Shown here: piece by piece, positions 42,435 to 51,778 of the stretch | Position numbering within the stretch: the first letter of the stretch is position 1 | Layout: every line of letters starts with the position of its first letter | Origin: Sphingobacterium psychroaquaticum | GTDB lineage: Bacteria > Bacteroidota > Bacteroidia > Sphingobacteriales > Sphingobacteriaceae | Assembly: GCF_900177625.1 (NCBI RefSeq) | Contig: NZ_FXAU01000003.1 | Coordinates: 372,001-436,000 of the forward strand | DNA length: 64,000 nucleotides | Reading direction: 5' to 3' | Made by a program: the position numbers and the translations under genes | The notes under the pieces: generated by a model | The model's input: the letters and a program-made list of their open reading frames with translations, nothing else | Told to the model about the DNA's origin: nothing | Databases searched by the model: none

Positions 42435-43634
42435 TTATACCTGACGACCAGGATATACCTCAAGGGCTTTTTCTAGACAAATTAATGCATTTTTCAGGTC
42501 ACTCTGATTTAATACATATGCCATACGTACTTCGTTTAATCCAGCGCCTTCTGTACTGTAAAAGCCTGTGGCAGGAGCCATCATAACGGTTTGATTATCA
42601 TGACTGAAATCCTCAAGCATCCACTGGCAGAACTTGTCTGCATTGTCGATCGGTAATTTTGCGACCACATAAAAAGCACCTCCTGGATTTGGACAGTACA
42701 CACCTTCGATGGCGTTTAGTCCGCTAACAAGTGTATCGCGACGGGCGGTATATTCTTCAGATACAGCGGTAAAATAAGCATCTGGGGTGTCAACGGCTGC
42801 CTCTGCGGCTATTTGTCCTTCCAATGACGGACTCAAGCGTGCTTGTGCAAATTTAAGGACGGTTTGGTACAGTGCTTTATTCTTAGTGATCAAACATCCG
42901 ATACGGGCGCCACATGCCGAATAACGTTTCGATACCGTATCGAACACGACAACATGATCCTCCAAACCTTCTAAGTGCATCGGCGAAATAAACTCTCTGC
43001 CATCGTAGCAGAACTCACGGTAAGCTTCGTCCGAGAACAGGTATAGGTCGTGTTTAAGACACAGTTCCTTCAGGGCTTCAAGCTCTTGGCGTGAATACAA
43101 ATAACCTGTTGGATTATTTGGGTTGCAGATGGCGATGGCTTTTGTTTTCTCTGTTATTACCTTTTCGAATTCCGAGATCGAGGGTAAAGCAAAACCATTG
43201 TCGATATACGACATGATAGGTTTTACAACAACATCTGATGAGCACGCAAAACCATTATAGTTTGCGTAAAACGGCTCTGGAATAATAACTTCTTCACCCG
43301 GATTAAGGCAAGATTGCATGGCAAATATAATGGCTTCCGATCCACCATTGGTGACAAGGATATCGGTAGGCTCAATATTGTAGTTTAGTTTGTTGTAGTA
43401 TTGCGCTAGTTTGTTTCTGTAAGAAGCTGTTCCTTCTGAAGGCGTATACGCCCAAACTTTAAAAGGTACACTTTTTAACGCATTTAGCATGATCTCCGGC
43501 GTTTCAATATCCGGTTGACCAATGTTTAAATGATATATTTTTTTTCCATCCTGTTTTGCTTTATCAGCAAAGGGAGTCAGCTTTCGGATTGGAGAAGCAG
43601 GCATGTCTATGCCCTTTTGTGAAATCTGTGGCAT
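42435..43634 (-). CDS. Pyridoxal-phosphate aminotransferase, class I/II (aspartate aminotransferase-like)
   Basis: A 399-residue cytosolic enzyme. NIGQPDIETPEIML near the N-terminus, TNGGSEAIIFAMQ, ICNPNNPTGYLYS (near 170) and VSKRYSACGARIGCLI, in which the Lys of SKRYS is the PLP lysine (near 237), are class I motifs. Start is the ATG at 43634 (MPQISQKGIDMPASPIRKL); the open frame to 43706 has no family support and would pass a TACTTTTG -7 box at 43665. Likely donors are aspartate or other amino acids; specificity is not fixed by sequence. Confidence 0.92.
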   Translation of the reverse strand: MPQISQKGIDMPASPIRKLTPFADKAKQDGKKIYHLNIGQPDIETPEIMLNALKSVPFKVWAYTPSEGTASYRNKLAQYYNKLNYNIEPTDILVTNGGSEAIIFAMQSCLNPGEEVIIPEPFYANYNGFACSSDVVVKPIMSYIDNGFALPSISEFEKVITEKTKAIAICNPNNPTGYLYSRQELEALKELCLKHDLYLFSDEAYREFCYDGREFISPMHLEGLEDHVVVFDTVSKRYSACGARIGCLITKNKALYQTVLKFAQARLSPSLEGQIAAEAAVDTPDAYFTAVSEEYTARRDTLVSGLNAIEGVYCPNPGGAFYVVAKLPIDNADKFCQWMLEDFSHDNQTVMMAPATGFYSTEGAGLNEVRMAYVLNQSDLKNALICLEKALEVYPGRQV

Positions 43635-43664
43635 TATGGTTCTGAATTTTTTGTTTTGAATACG

Positions 43665-43672
43665 CAAAAGTA
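43665..43672 (-). promoter_or_regulatory. -7 box (TACTTTTG) for the aminotransferase gene
   Basis: Exact TAnnTTTG match on the minus strand; leader of about 27 bases to the ATG at 43634. Confidence 0.6.
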
Positions 43673-43765
43673 CTAAAAAGAATGTATTGTTCGCTTTTCT
43701 TTGCACAGAAGCAGGGTAATGTTGGTCTTAGTGGATTTCTATTGACTTTTATTCCTAAAAACAAG

Positions 43766-43815
43766 AATAAAGAAAAAGAGCCATCTCATGAATGAGACGG
43801 CTCTTTTTCTTTATT
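43766..43815. terminator. Long bidirectional terminator after the DUF1573 gene
   Basis: AATAAAGAAAAAGAGCC (43766-43782) pairs with its exact complement at 43799-43815, with a nearly paired inner arm CTCAT/ATGAG. Confidence 0.9.
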
Positions 43816-43831
43816 AATTTCTTGTGAAATA

Positions 43832-44206
43832 TTATTCTACAGTACCTTTAACCGTTAAGGTCTTGATTGGAGTCTTTGTGTTAGACTTTACCGTAAACTG
43901 TTTGGTGAAAGGTCCTTTAGCCGCTGCATTATATGTTACTGTAATGGTACCAGCATCACCAGGTTTAATCGGTGTACGCGTAAATTCGGCCACTGAACAT
44001 CCACAAGAAGGTTTTACTTCTGTGATGATGATCGGAGCATCTCCGTTGTTCGAGAATTTAAAATCGTAAGACGCAGGTTTATTTTGTGCAATAGAACCAA
44101 AGTCATGTGTTTCTTTTTCAAATCTAAATTCACCGATAGCTACGGCCATTGAAGTGAAACCGATAATAGCTACTAAAACAGTTAATATTCCTAAAGCTTT
44201 TTTCAT
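43832..44206 (-). CDS. DUF1573 domain exported protein
   Basis: A 124-residue protein with signal peptide (MKKALGILTVLVAIIGFTSMAVA) and one Ig-like DUF1573/ASPM-type domain: KETHDFGSIAQNKPASYDFKFSNNGDAPIIITEVKPSCGCSVAEF. The CGC pair in PSCGC is the usual family feature. Such short periplasmic proteins are very common in Bacteroidota; function is unknown. Confidence 0.92.
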   Translation of the reverse strand: MKKALGILTVLVAIIGFTSMAVAIGEFRFEKETHDFGSIAQNKPASYDFKFSNNGDAPIIITEVKPSCGCSVAEFTRTPIKPGDAGTITVTYNAAAKGPFTKQFTVKSNTKTPIKTLTVKGTVE

Positions 44207-44319
44207 TTTATCTCTACGTTTAGTTATTAAACAACTATCAAATTATAAGCCAAAATTAAGTATAACCTTTTTGTTTCGTTCATAAGCGAACAAATTACAC
44301 AAAAATATTACATAAAGGT

Positions 44320-45285
44320 TTATATAATACCCTCTTTTAATAAGTCTTGTATGTGTACTATTCCGTTGTATATCTGATTGTTAGTGACAAGTAGCTGTGA
44401 TATGTTGTTTTGACGCATTTTGTGCAATGCTTCCACAGCTAATTCAGATTGATCTATTGTTTTTGGCGATTTTGCCATAATGTCTTGCGCTGACAGGGCT
44501 GTGAAATTATCATATTTCTCGAGCATCCGACGGATGTCACCATCTGTAATGATACCCAGGATTTTAGTGCCTTCTATGACAGCAGTCGCACCCAGCCTAA
44601 ATTTGGTAATCGTTATGATGGTATCCCGAATTGGGGTATCCGGTGTTACCTGAGGTGCGCCATTGCCTTCCGACAAATCACCGACACGCAAGTACAATTG
44701 TTTTCCAAGTGCTCCTCCCGGGTGGTATTTTGCAAAATCGCGATCCGAAAACTGTCTACAGGTCTGTAAAGAAACAGCAAGGGCGTCCCCCATAGCCAAC
44801 TGCGCTGTGGTGCTCGTGGTTGGAGCTAAGTTATTTGGGCATGCTTCACGCTCTACCGTGGTGTCTAAGACAAAGTCTGCTTGTTGGGCCAGATATGATT
44901 CCAGATTACCCACAATCGCAACCAGTGTATTGTTCGTTTGTTTTAGGAAAGGAATAAGGACTTTGATTTCTGGTGTATTTCCACTTTTAGAGATCGCAAT
45001 AATAAGATCATTCGCTTGGATAATACCTAAATCACCGTGTATAGCATCTGCGGCATGCATAAAAATAGCAGGCGTTCCAGTCGAGTTGAACGTCGCTACG
45101 ATTTTTTGTGCAATGATTGCACTTTTGCCCATTCCTGTAACAATAACGCGACCATTAAGCGTAAGAATCTTATTGACAACGGTTACGAAATCGGCGTTAA
45201 TGTGGTTCGTTAAATTTTGGACAGCGCGGGCTTCAAGTTCAATCGCTTCGATGGCTGTCTTTTTTATATCGATGTTGTGTATCAC
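44320..45285 (-). CDS. kdsD: Arabinose-5-phosphate isomerase, KpsF/GutQ family
   Basis: A 321-residue enzyme that makes arabinose-5-phosphate, the first step of Kdo synthesis. SIS sugar-isomerase domain (GRVIVTGMGKSAIIAQKIVATFNSTGTPAIFMHAADAIHGDLGII, near 48-92) followed by two CBS domains (DTPIRDTIITITKFRLGATAVIE and AQDIMAKSPKTIDQSELAVEALHKM). The first codon is GTG at 45285 (IHNIDIKKTAIEAIELEARA). A TACTTTTG box is 36 bases upstream. The kdsA gene for the next Kdo step lies at 47586 beyond recQ. Confidence 0.93.
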   Translation of the reverse strand: MIHNIDIKKTAIEAIELEARAVQNLTNHINADFVTVVNKILTLNGRVIVTGMGKSAIIAQKIVATFNSTGTPAIFMHAADAIHGDLGIIQANDLIIAISKSGNTPEIKVLIPFLKQTNNTLVAIVGNLESYLAQQADFVLDTTVEREACPNNLAPTTSTTAQLAMGDALAVSLQTCRQFSDRDFAKYHPGGALGKQLYLRVGDLSEGNGAPQVTPDTPIRDTIITITKFRLGATAVIEGTKILGIITDGDIRRMLEKYDNFTALSAQDIMAKSPKTIDQSELAVEALHKMRQNNISQLLVTNNQIYNGIVHIQDLLKEGII

Positions 45286-45320
45286 GGAAAAAATATCTAT
45301 TTTTATATTAAATATAACTG

Positions 45321-45328
45321 CAAAAGTA
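45321..45328 (-). promoter_or_regulatory. -7 box (TACTTTTG) for kdsD
   Basis: Exact TAnnTTTG match on the minus strand within the 98-base divergent kdsD/recQ region. Confidence 0.6.
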
Positions 45329-45383
45329 AGTTATTTAAAACTCAAAAGAGTCACAGGTCTATCTAATTTTTGTTCTACAGTCG

Positions 45384-47573
45384 ATGGAAATTGAAAAGTC
45401 ACTATTTGACAATCTGCAAGAATTTTTTGGCTTCGATACCTTCAAAGGGGATCAGGAAGCTATTATAACAAACCTTCTCAATAAAAAGGACACGTTCGTT
45501 ATAATGCCTACAGGAGGCGGAAAATCTATTTGTTACCAGTTGCCAGCACTGATGAGTGAGGGGACTGCCATTGTTATCTCTCCATTGATTGCCTTAATGA
45601 AGAATCAGGTGGATCAACTTCGTGCCTTTGGAGGAACGGATAGTATTGCACATTTTTTAAATTCGTCTCTGAATAAGGGCGATATTACGCGGGTGAAGCA
45701 AGATGTTAGTTCCGGCAAAACGAAGTTGCTTTATGTCGCACCGGAGTCCTTAGCCAAGGAGGAAAACGTACAATTTTTAAGACAGATTAAAGTTTCCTTT
45801 GTTGCCGTAGATGAGGCACATTGTATTTCAGAATGGGGGCACGACTTTAGACCGGAATACCGTAAAATCAGACAGGTGATTAACGGTATTGGGGAAGGTA
45901 TTCCTATTATTGCGCTTACGGCGACTGCGACCCCTAAAGTACAGTCGGATATTCGTAAGAACTTGCAGATGAATGACGCCGTCTTATTTAAGTCGTCATT
46001 TAATCGATCGAATCTCTATTATGAGGTGCGAACCAAAAAGAACGTTATAAAAGAAATTGTCAAGTTCATTAAAAGTAATTCGGGTAAAACCGGTATTATA
46101 TATTGCCTGAGCCGAAAAAAGGTAGAGGAGATCGCAGAGGTTCTAAATATTAATGGAATCAGAGCTTTACCGTACCATGCCGGTCTTGATGCAAAGACGA
46201 GAGCCGATACACAGGACAAATTCTTAATGGAAGATGTGGATGTGATCGTGGCTACGATTGCTTTCGGAATGGGGATTGATAAACCGGATGTACGGTACGT
46301 TATCCACCATGATATTCCGAAGTCTATGGAAGGTTACTACCAAGAGACAGGACGCGCGGGGCGTGATGGAGGAGAGGGATACTGTTTGGCGTTTTACTCG
46401 GAGAAGGATGTGGAGAAGCTGACCAAGTTTATGAAAGATAAACCCGTTTCTGAGCGAGAAATTGGTACGCAGATACTTAAAGAAGTAATTGATTACTCGG
46501 AATCATCGGTTTGTCGACGTAAACAAATATTGCACTATTTTGGGGAGCGTTTCGATGAGATGGGCTGCAACAATATGTGTGATAATTGTCGAGCACAGAA
46601 AACATATTTTGACGGCGAACAATCGTTGTTAGAGGTGTTAAATTTCATTAAGAATGAAGGGGGTAAGTTTGATGATCACCACATTATTAATGTTTTGATC
46701 GGTCAGAATAACCAACCGATATCGGCTTATAAACATGATCAGCATCCTTTATTTGGAAAAGGAAAAGAGAATGGTGTAAACTATTGGAATTCATTAATCC
46801 GCCAAGCGGAGTTAAATGATTTCGTGAAGAAGGATATTGATCACTATGGTCTTTTGCAACTCACCGAGGGTGGAAAAAAATATATCAATAATCCATACCC
46901 TTTAAAATTCATTCTGAATCGGCCTATGGAAAAGGCGGAAGATGACGGTGGTGATGAGGTTGTTCAAGGGAGTAGCGCTTTAGATGCTGAACTTCTGAAG
47001 ATGTTAAAGGAGCTTCGTAAGAAAATCGCAAAACAAAAATCATTACCTCCTTTTGTTATTTTTCAGGATCCATCGCTGGATGAGATGTGCATGCTTTATC
47101 CTATTACCTTGGAGGAGTTAAAACAAGTTCAAGGAGTTGGTGCTGGAAAAGCGGTGAAGTTTGGGGCACCCTTTGTAGAACTGATTAAAGCCTACGTCGA
47201 AGAAAAAGACATCGATCGTCCACAGGATCTGATTGTAAAGAGCACGGCAAACAAGTCCGCATTAAAAGTCTCTATTATTCAGAATATAGATCGTAAAATC
47301 GGATTAGAAGATATTGCATCGTCTAAAGGAATCAGTTACGAGGATATGTTGAAAGAGGTGGAGTCTATTGTAAACTCAGGAACTAAGCTTAACCTATCGT
47401 ACTTTGTTGATGAAATGATTGATCAGGATCGTCAGGATGAGGTTTATGATTATTTTAAAACTGCGGAAGTAGATTCAATAGAAGAGGCATTAAATGTGCT
47501 TGGCGAGGCCGACTATTCTTTCGAGGATATTCAGCTGATGCGAATCAAGTTTATGTCAGAGTTAGGAAATTAA
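45384..47573 (+). CDS. recQ: ATP-dependent DNA helicase RecQ
   Basis: A 729-residue superfamily 2 helicase. Motif I MPTGGGKSICYQLPAL, motif II VDEAHCISEWGHDFRPEY, motif III LTATATPKV, motif VI QETGRAGRDG; then the RecQ zinc-binding Cys cluster (CRRKQILHYFGERFDEMGCNNMCDNC, near 375-405), winged helix and HRDC (LPPFVIFQDPSLDEMCMLYP..., near 555-620). There is an extra C-terminal segment with a second helix-turn-helix-like region, as in longer Bacteroidota RecQ. It unwinds DNA in recombination and fork repair. Followed after 12 bases by kdsA. Confidence 0.96.
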   Translation: MEIEKSLFDNLQEFFGFDTFKGDQEAIITNLLNKKDTFVIMPTGGGKSICYQLPALMSEGTAIVISPLIALMKNQVDQLRAFGGTDSIAHFLNSSLNKGDITRVKQDVSSGKTKLLYVAPESLAKEENVQFLRQIKVSFVAVDEAHCISEWGHDFRPEYRKIRQVINGIGEGIPIIALTATATPKVQSDIRKNLQMNDAVLFKSSFNRSNLYYEVRTKKNVIKEIVKFIKSNSGKTGIIYCLSRKKVEEIAEVLNINGIRALPYHAGLDAKTRADTQDKFLMEDVDVIVATIAFGMGIDKPDVRYVIHHDIPKSMEGYYQETGRAGRDGGEGYCLAFYSEKDVEKLTKFMKDKPVSEREIGTQILKEVIDYSESSVCRRKQILHYFGERFDEMGCNNMCDNCRAQKTYFDGEQSLLEVLNFIKNEGGKFDDHHIINVLIGQNNQPISAYKHDQHPLFGKGKENGVNYWNSLIRQAELNDFVKKDIDHYGLLQLTEGGKKYINNPYPLKFILNRPMEKAEDDGGDEVVQGSSALDAELLKMLKELRKKIAKQKSLPPFVIFQDPSLDEMCMLYPITLEELKQVQGVGAGKAVKFGAPFVELIKAYVEEKDIDRPQDLIVKSTANKSALKVSIIQNIDRKIGLEDIASSKGISYEDMLKEVESIVNSGTKLNLSYFVDEMIDQDRQDEVYDYFKTAEVDSIEEALNVLGEADYSFEDIQLMRIKFMSELGN

Positions 47574-47585
47574 TTAATAATATAT

Positions 47586-48401
47586 ATGATTCAGAATTAT
47601 TTACCGGGAATTAAGAATGGCGATTCAAAGCAATTCTTTTTAATGGCTGGTCCGTGTGCAATCGAAGGCGAGGAAATAGCGTTACGTATTGCTGAGCGTA
47701 TTGTCACCATTACGGATAAATACAATATACCGTATATCTTTAAAGGATCTTACCGCAAAGCAAATCGTTCACGCGTAGATTCGTTTACAGGTATTGGAGA
47801 TGAGAAAGCACTTAAAGTCTTGGAAAAAGTCGGGAAAACTTTTGGTGTCCCAACCGTGACGGATATTCATGAAAGTCATGAGGCTGCTATGGCCGCTGCT
47901 TACGTAGACGTACTACAGATTCCTGCATTTCTGTGCCGTCAGACGGAACTGCTTGTCGCTGCTGCAGAGACAGGTAAAGTTGTCAATATTAAGAAAGGAC
48001 AGTTTTTATCTGCTGGTTCGATGCAATTTGCGGTGGACAAAGTAAAGGATTCGGGGAATGATAAAGTGTTTTTGACGGATCGTGGAAACACTTTTGGTTA
48101 TCAAGATTTGATTGTAGATTTTCGTGGAATTCCTGAAATGCGTGGTTTTGAGGTTCCTACTATAATGGATTGCACACATTCCTTACAACAACCGAATCAA
48201 ACTTCCGGTGTAACAGGAGGGAAGCCAGCGTTGATTGAAACGATTGCAAAAGCGGCAATTGCCGTAGGCGCAGATGGTTTATTCATAGAGACACATCCAG
48301 ACCCTGCTAATGCAAAATCTGATGGCGCTAATATGCTTCATCTGGATCTATTAGATGGTTTATTAGAAAAGCTAGTACGTGTACGCGAAGCTATTTTATA
48401 A
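47586..48401 (+). CDS. kdsA: 3-deoxy-8-phosphooctulonate synthase (Kdo-8-phosphate synthase)
   Basis: A 271-residue aldolase joining phosphoenolpyruvate and arabinose-5-phosphate into Kdo-8-phosphate for lipopolysaccharide core. Substrate-site blocks LMAGPCAIEGEEIA, FKGSYRKANRSR, ADVLQIPAFLCRQTEL (here VDVLQIPAFLCRQ), VFLTDRGNTFGY, and IMDCTHSLQQPN are complete. Cotranscribed with recQ (12-base gap) and followed by a terminator. Confidence 0.96.
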   Translation: MIQNYLPGIKNGDSKQFFLMAGPCAIEGEEIALRIAERIVTITDKYNIPYIFKGSYRKANRSRVDSFTGIGDEKALKVLEKVGKTFGVPTVTDIHESHEAAMAAAYVDVLQIPAFLCRQTELLVAAAETGKVVNIKKGQFLSAGSMQFAVDKVKDSGNDKVFLTDRGNTFGYQDLIVDFRGIPEMRGFEVPTIMDCTHSLQQPNQTSGVTGGKPALIETIAKAAIAVGADGLFIETHPDPANAKSDGANMLHLDLLDGLLEKLVRVREAIL

Positions 48402-48431
48402 TAGCGCGCTATCAGGTGCGTAGCGCAAAGG

Positions 48432-48470
48432 ATCCCTTACACTAAAAAATGTAAGGGATTTTTTTATTTT
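48432..48470 (+). terminator. Intrinsic terminator after recQ-kdsA
   Basis: ATCCCTTAC (48432-48440) with GTAAGGGAT (48451-48459), 10-base loop, followed by T7ATT. Confidence 0.9.
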
Positions 48471-48505
48471 TTTCCGATTCTGAAATTCTTTTTCTGATTA
48501 TGAAC

Positions 48506-48535
48506 TTGCGTTTTTTTGAAATAGCCCTATATTTG
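48506..48535 (+). promoter_or_regulatory. Promoter of the iron-uptake-like operon (TTGC-N18-TATATTTG)
   Basis: TTGC at 48506-48509 and TATATTTG at 48528-48535 predict a start near 48540, about 30 bases before the ATG. Confidence 0.7.
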
Positions 48536-48541
48536 CCTATC

Positions 48542-48562
48542 TATTTAAAATAAGTCTAAATA
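48542..48562 (+). promoter_or_regulatory. Possible Fur-like operator overlapping the start site
   Basis: TATTTA-N9-TAAATA is a 21-base inverted repeat (right half GTCTAAATA) placed at the predicted transcription start, where a repressor would block initiation. It resembles A+T-rich Fur boxes; assignment rests on the iron-type genes downstream. Confidence 0.35.
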
Positions 48563-48570
48563 AAAAGAAT

Positions 48571-49281
48571 ATGAATTTTGTTAAGCGCATTTTACTACTA
48601 TCCTTAATCGTACTTGGCGGCAACCAAGTCGTTAACGCCCATGCGGTGTGGCTGGAGAGCAACACTACGGGAATTAAAAATCAATCGCAGTCCGTACGTG
48701 TTTATTATGGCGAATACGAAACCGGTGAAAATGAAGCGACCAAAGATTGGTATTCCGATTTAAGGGAGCTGACTGTTTCTATTGTGCATCCCGATGGTTC
48801 GGTTTCCACACTTCCTTTAACCGATAAAGGAGACTTTTTAGAAGGTGCCTTTGTACCAACTAGTGATGGACACTACGCTATATTCACGAGCCATGCAACG
48901 AAAGATCTTGGAGGAGATACACGCTACGAGTTTGTAAGCCAGGCAACGGTCCAAGTTGGAAACGTGGCTGTGGCGGGAAAATGTCCCTTAGTTTATCAGC
49001 TACAAGTAGCGCCGAAAACTTATAAGCAGAACGATACCGTTCGCATTCAGTTGACAGAGAACGGCGCTCCACTGTCTAAGAAGGATGTTTCTGTGATGTC
49101 TCCAAGTGGATGGAGTAAAACGTACAAAAGCGATGCAGAGGGTTTTATTTCGATTCCTACGTTATGGTCTGGTCGCTATGTCGTAGAGTTTGGAAATATG
49201 ATGCAGCAAGAAGGGGACTGGCATGGAAAGACGTATAAAAAGAATTGGCAAGGATTAACGACGAGTTTCATAGTTCAATAA
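48571..49281 (+). CDS. DUF4198 domain exported protein
   Basis: A 236-residue protein with signal peptide (MNFVKRILLLSLIVLGGNQVVNA) and mature N-terminus HAVWLESN, typical of the DUF4198 (GH25-like, metal-transport-associated) family. Two beta-sandwich-like halves: one with VRVYYGEYETGENE, one with YQLQVAPKTYKQNDTVRIQLTENGAPLSKKDVSV. The His at the mature N-terminus could bind metal. It is the first gene before a TonB receptor, as in many iron or copper uptake clusters. Confidence 0.85.
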   Translation: MNFVKRILLLSLIVLGGNQVVNAHAVWLESNTTGIKNQSQSVRVYYGEYETGENEATKDWYSDLRELTVSIVHPDGSVSTLPLTDKGDFLEGAFVPTSDGHYAIFTSHATKDLGGDTRYEFVSQATVQVGNVAVAGKCPLVYQLQVAPKTYKQNDTVRIQLTENGAPLSKKDVSVMSPSGWSKTYKSDAEGFISIPTLWSGRYVVEFGNMMQQEGDWHGKTYKKNWQGLTTSFIVQ

Positions 49282-49300
49282 TAGGGTTTTACCCAAAAAA

Positions 49301-49391
49301 GGCGTCGCTCTGAACGGCAATTCTTTGCGACGCCCAGGTTAGCCTAACGGCAATTAGGCTAACCCATTTACTACGTTAAGCGCGTAGTGTT
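49301..49391 (+). repeat. Three tandem hairpins between DUF4198 and the TonB receptor gene
   Basis: Hairpin 1: GGCGTCGC (49301-49308)/GCGACGCC (49327-49334). Hairpin 2: GGTTAGCCTAA (49337-49347)/TTAGGCTAACC (49354-49364). Hairpin 3: CTACG/CGTAG (about 49371-49387). The loops of 1 and 2 share AACGGCAATT. No uridine run follows, so this looks like an mRNA-processing or stability element within the operon. Confidence 0.6.
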
Positions 49392-49415
49392 ATCCATAAT
49401 GTGTTACAATTAAAG

Positions 49416-51752
49416 ATGAGCCAAAATAACAAAATTTTACTAACATTTTGCATGCTCCTATGTGTTTTAGGAGGTCATGCTCAACAACCATCAAATTTTT
49501 ACAAAGGACTCGTTCGCTCGAACGGTCAACCGGTTCCCGATGCTAGTGTGAAAATTGATAAAAAAACTATTCGGGCAGATGAAAATGGTGCTTTTACCTT
49601 TTCTGGCGTAAGTGGTTCTTCTGTTGATGTTTCTGTTTCAGCCCTCGGTTTTCAACATTTGCGACAAGCCCTGACGCTGGGAAAGGCGGGCGAGGTGTAT
49701 ACGTTTTCGATGCAAGGTCGGGAGACGGCGATTGATGAAGTTTCGGTGCTGGGCTTTACGCCTGTGAAAGAAGTAAATCGTCAAGCATACAATGTAACCG
49801 CTATCGATGCGACCAAACTTTATAATACGACGATGAACATCGCTAATGCGTTGGATCGCGTAGCTGGTGTTCGGGTTCGGGAATCGGGCGGTGTGGGTTC
49901 GAACTTCAACTTGTCGTTAAACGGTTTTTCAGGTAATCATGTCCGTTATTTTATTGATGGGATACCGATGGATAATATGGGGTCTTCTTTTCAGATCAAT
50001 AATATTCCCATCAATCTAGCCGAACGTGTAGAAGTCTACAAAGGCGTTGTTCCTATTTGGTTGGGCTCTGATGCCTTAGGTGGAGCTATTAATATTGTAA
50101 CCTCTATGAAGCCCCGTAATTTTGTAGACGCCTCTTATTCATACGGTTCCTTTAATACACATCGTACTGTCGTGAATCTTGGTACCACAAGCAAAAGTGG
50201 ATTTACTTTTTTACTGAATGCTTATCAAAATTTTTCAGACAATGATTACAAGGTTACACTCTCTGTAGCAGATATAAACACAGGGGCTTATTCGGAAAAT
50301 ATTAAGCTACGTCGTTTTCATGATCAATACCATAACGAAGCTGTTGTTGCGCAGGTAGGCGTGGTTAACAAACCTTATGCGGACCGTCTTCTTGTCGGTT
50401 TTACAGCCGGTAAGAACTATAAGGAAATCCAAGCTGACGCTCGTATGAAAGTAGCCTACGGCGGGATACATCGTCGCGGAACGACTTTAATGCCGACATT
50501 GAAATACCAGAAAATGAATCTGATCGATGGCCTAGACGTAACGGTAAATGCGAATTATAATTTCGGGACAGAGAAGAACATTGATACATTGGATCGTCGT
50601 TTTGGCTGGTTTGGTGAAAGTAAACCTAATCCAGGTGGAGAGCGAAGTAAGCAGCTCTATGTTTATAAGAATAATGAAGGGATAGCAACGTTGGCCGCTA
50701 ATTATAAAGTAACGGAAAAGCAGTCCATTGCCCTGAGTAGTACAGCAACCACCTTCAAGCGTGAAGGCGAAAATGAATTGAATCCGCAAGCCAACAACTA
50801 CGAAGTAACCAAGCGGACATTCAAAAACATGATGGGGCTGGGGTATAGCTATGATGTTAAAGATGTGTGGAGTGCGACATTGTTTGGAAAGTATATTTTC
50901 CAGAGTAATAAGGATGGCGATCGGCCTACCATGAATATGAACCGCTTTGGTTACGGTTTGGCAACGACTTATTTCCTCGATCCGGAATTCCAGTTGAAAG
51001 CATCCTATGAATTGACCAATCGCATGGCTACAGCTTATGAACTGTTTGGTGATGTGGAGAATCAAGATGCGAATCCTGATTTAAAACCGGAAAGAAGCCA
51101 TAATATAAACCTGGGTGCCTATTATGGCTGGAAGATCAATGAGGATCATCGTTTCCGTATCGGTGGAAATCTTATCTACCGTTATGCGTTTGACTTTATT
51201 TTCACGCGTCTTAACAATAATCAATCGAAGTTGATTGCAGACAACCGGGAGGGCGTCAGCACCCGAGGGGCAGATATGGAATTCAATTATTCGTATAAAA
51301 ACTTCCTGACCCTAGGTGGTTCTTTAACCTACCAGTATTTACAGAATAAGCAAGAGATAGAACCTGGGTACACAGGAGTTAGCCCATTGTTTAATGCGCA
51401 GATGCCTAATATTCCGTATTTGTTCGGTAATACAGATCTGGGTTTGGTTTTTCGTGATTTCGGAAAAAAAGGCAATGTGCTTAATGTGAATTATAACTTG
51501 TTATATGTCCATCGCTTTTGGCTGTATTGGCCAACGATGGGCGGCACAAGTGCAGATGACAAAAAAAGGGAAGTGCCGGGGCAGCTAGCCCACGATCTCC
51601 GGATTGGATATAGCTTGAACAACGGTCGTTACAATATTGGTGCAGAAATACGCAACATAGCAGATGCACAACTCTACGATAATTTTGGCTTACAGAAGCC
51701 GGGACGCTCTTTTGCAGTGAATCTACGGTATTATTTTCAACAGGTTAAATAA
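49416..51752 (+). CDS. TonB-dependent outer-membrane receptor (siderophore/heme type)
   Basis: A 778-residue receptor. Signal peptide MSQNNKILLTFCMLLCVLGGHAQ, carboxypeptidase-D-like domain (YKGLVRSNGQPVPDASVKID, about 30-110), plug (ANALDRVAGVRVRESGGVGSNFNLSLNGF...VRYFIDGIPMDNMG...RVEVYKGVVPIWLGSDALGGAINI) and a 22-strand-type barrel (ending FAVNLRYYFQ). It is the size of ferric-siderophore receptors and lacks a SusD partner. ATG at 49416; a GTG at 49401 is also in frame. Downstream DUF4374 and PepSY genes support iron uptake. Confidence 0.92.
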   Translation: MSQNNKILLTFCMLLCVLGGHAQQPSNFYKGLVRSNGQPVPDASVKIDKKTIRADENGAFTFSGVSGSSVDVSVSALGFQHLRQALTLGKAGEVYTFSMQGRETAIDEVSVLGFTPVKEVNRQAYNVTAIDATKLYNTTMNIANALDRVAGVRVRESGGVGSNFNLSLNGFSGNHVRYFIDGIPMDNMGSSFQINNIPINLAERVEVYKGVVPIWLGSDALGGAINIVTSMKPRNFVDASYSYGSFNTHRTVVNLGTTSKSGFTFLLNAYQNFSDNDYKVTLSVADINTGAYSENIKLRRFHDQYHNEAVVAQVGVVNKPYADRLLVGFTAGKNYKEIQADARMKVAYGGIHRRGTTLMPTLKYQKMNLIDGLDVTVNANYNFGTEKNIDTLDRRFGWFGESKPNPGGERSKQLYVYKNNEGIATLAANYKVTEKQSIALSSTATTFKREGENELNPQANNYEVTKRTFKNMMGLGYSYDVKDVWSATLFGKYIFQSNKDGDRPTMNMNRFGYGLATTYFLDPEFQLKASYELTNRMATAYELFGDVENQDANPDLKPERSHNINLGAYYGWKINEDHRFRIGGNLIYRYAFDFIFTRLNNNQSKLIADNREGVSTRGADMEFNYSYKNFLTLGGSLTYQYLQNKQEIEPGYTGVSPLFNAQMPNIPYLFGNTDLGLVFRDFGKKGNVLNVNYNLLYVHRFWLYWPTMGGTSADDKKREVPGQLAHDLRIGYSLNNGRYNIGAEIRNIADAQLYDNFGLQKPGRSFAVNLRYYFQQVK

Positions 51753-51778
51753 TAAAACATACATCTAAATACAAATAC

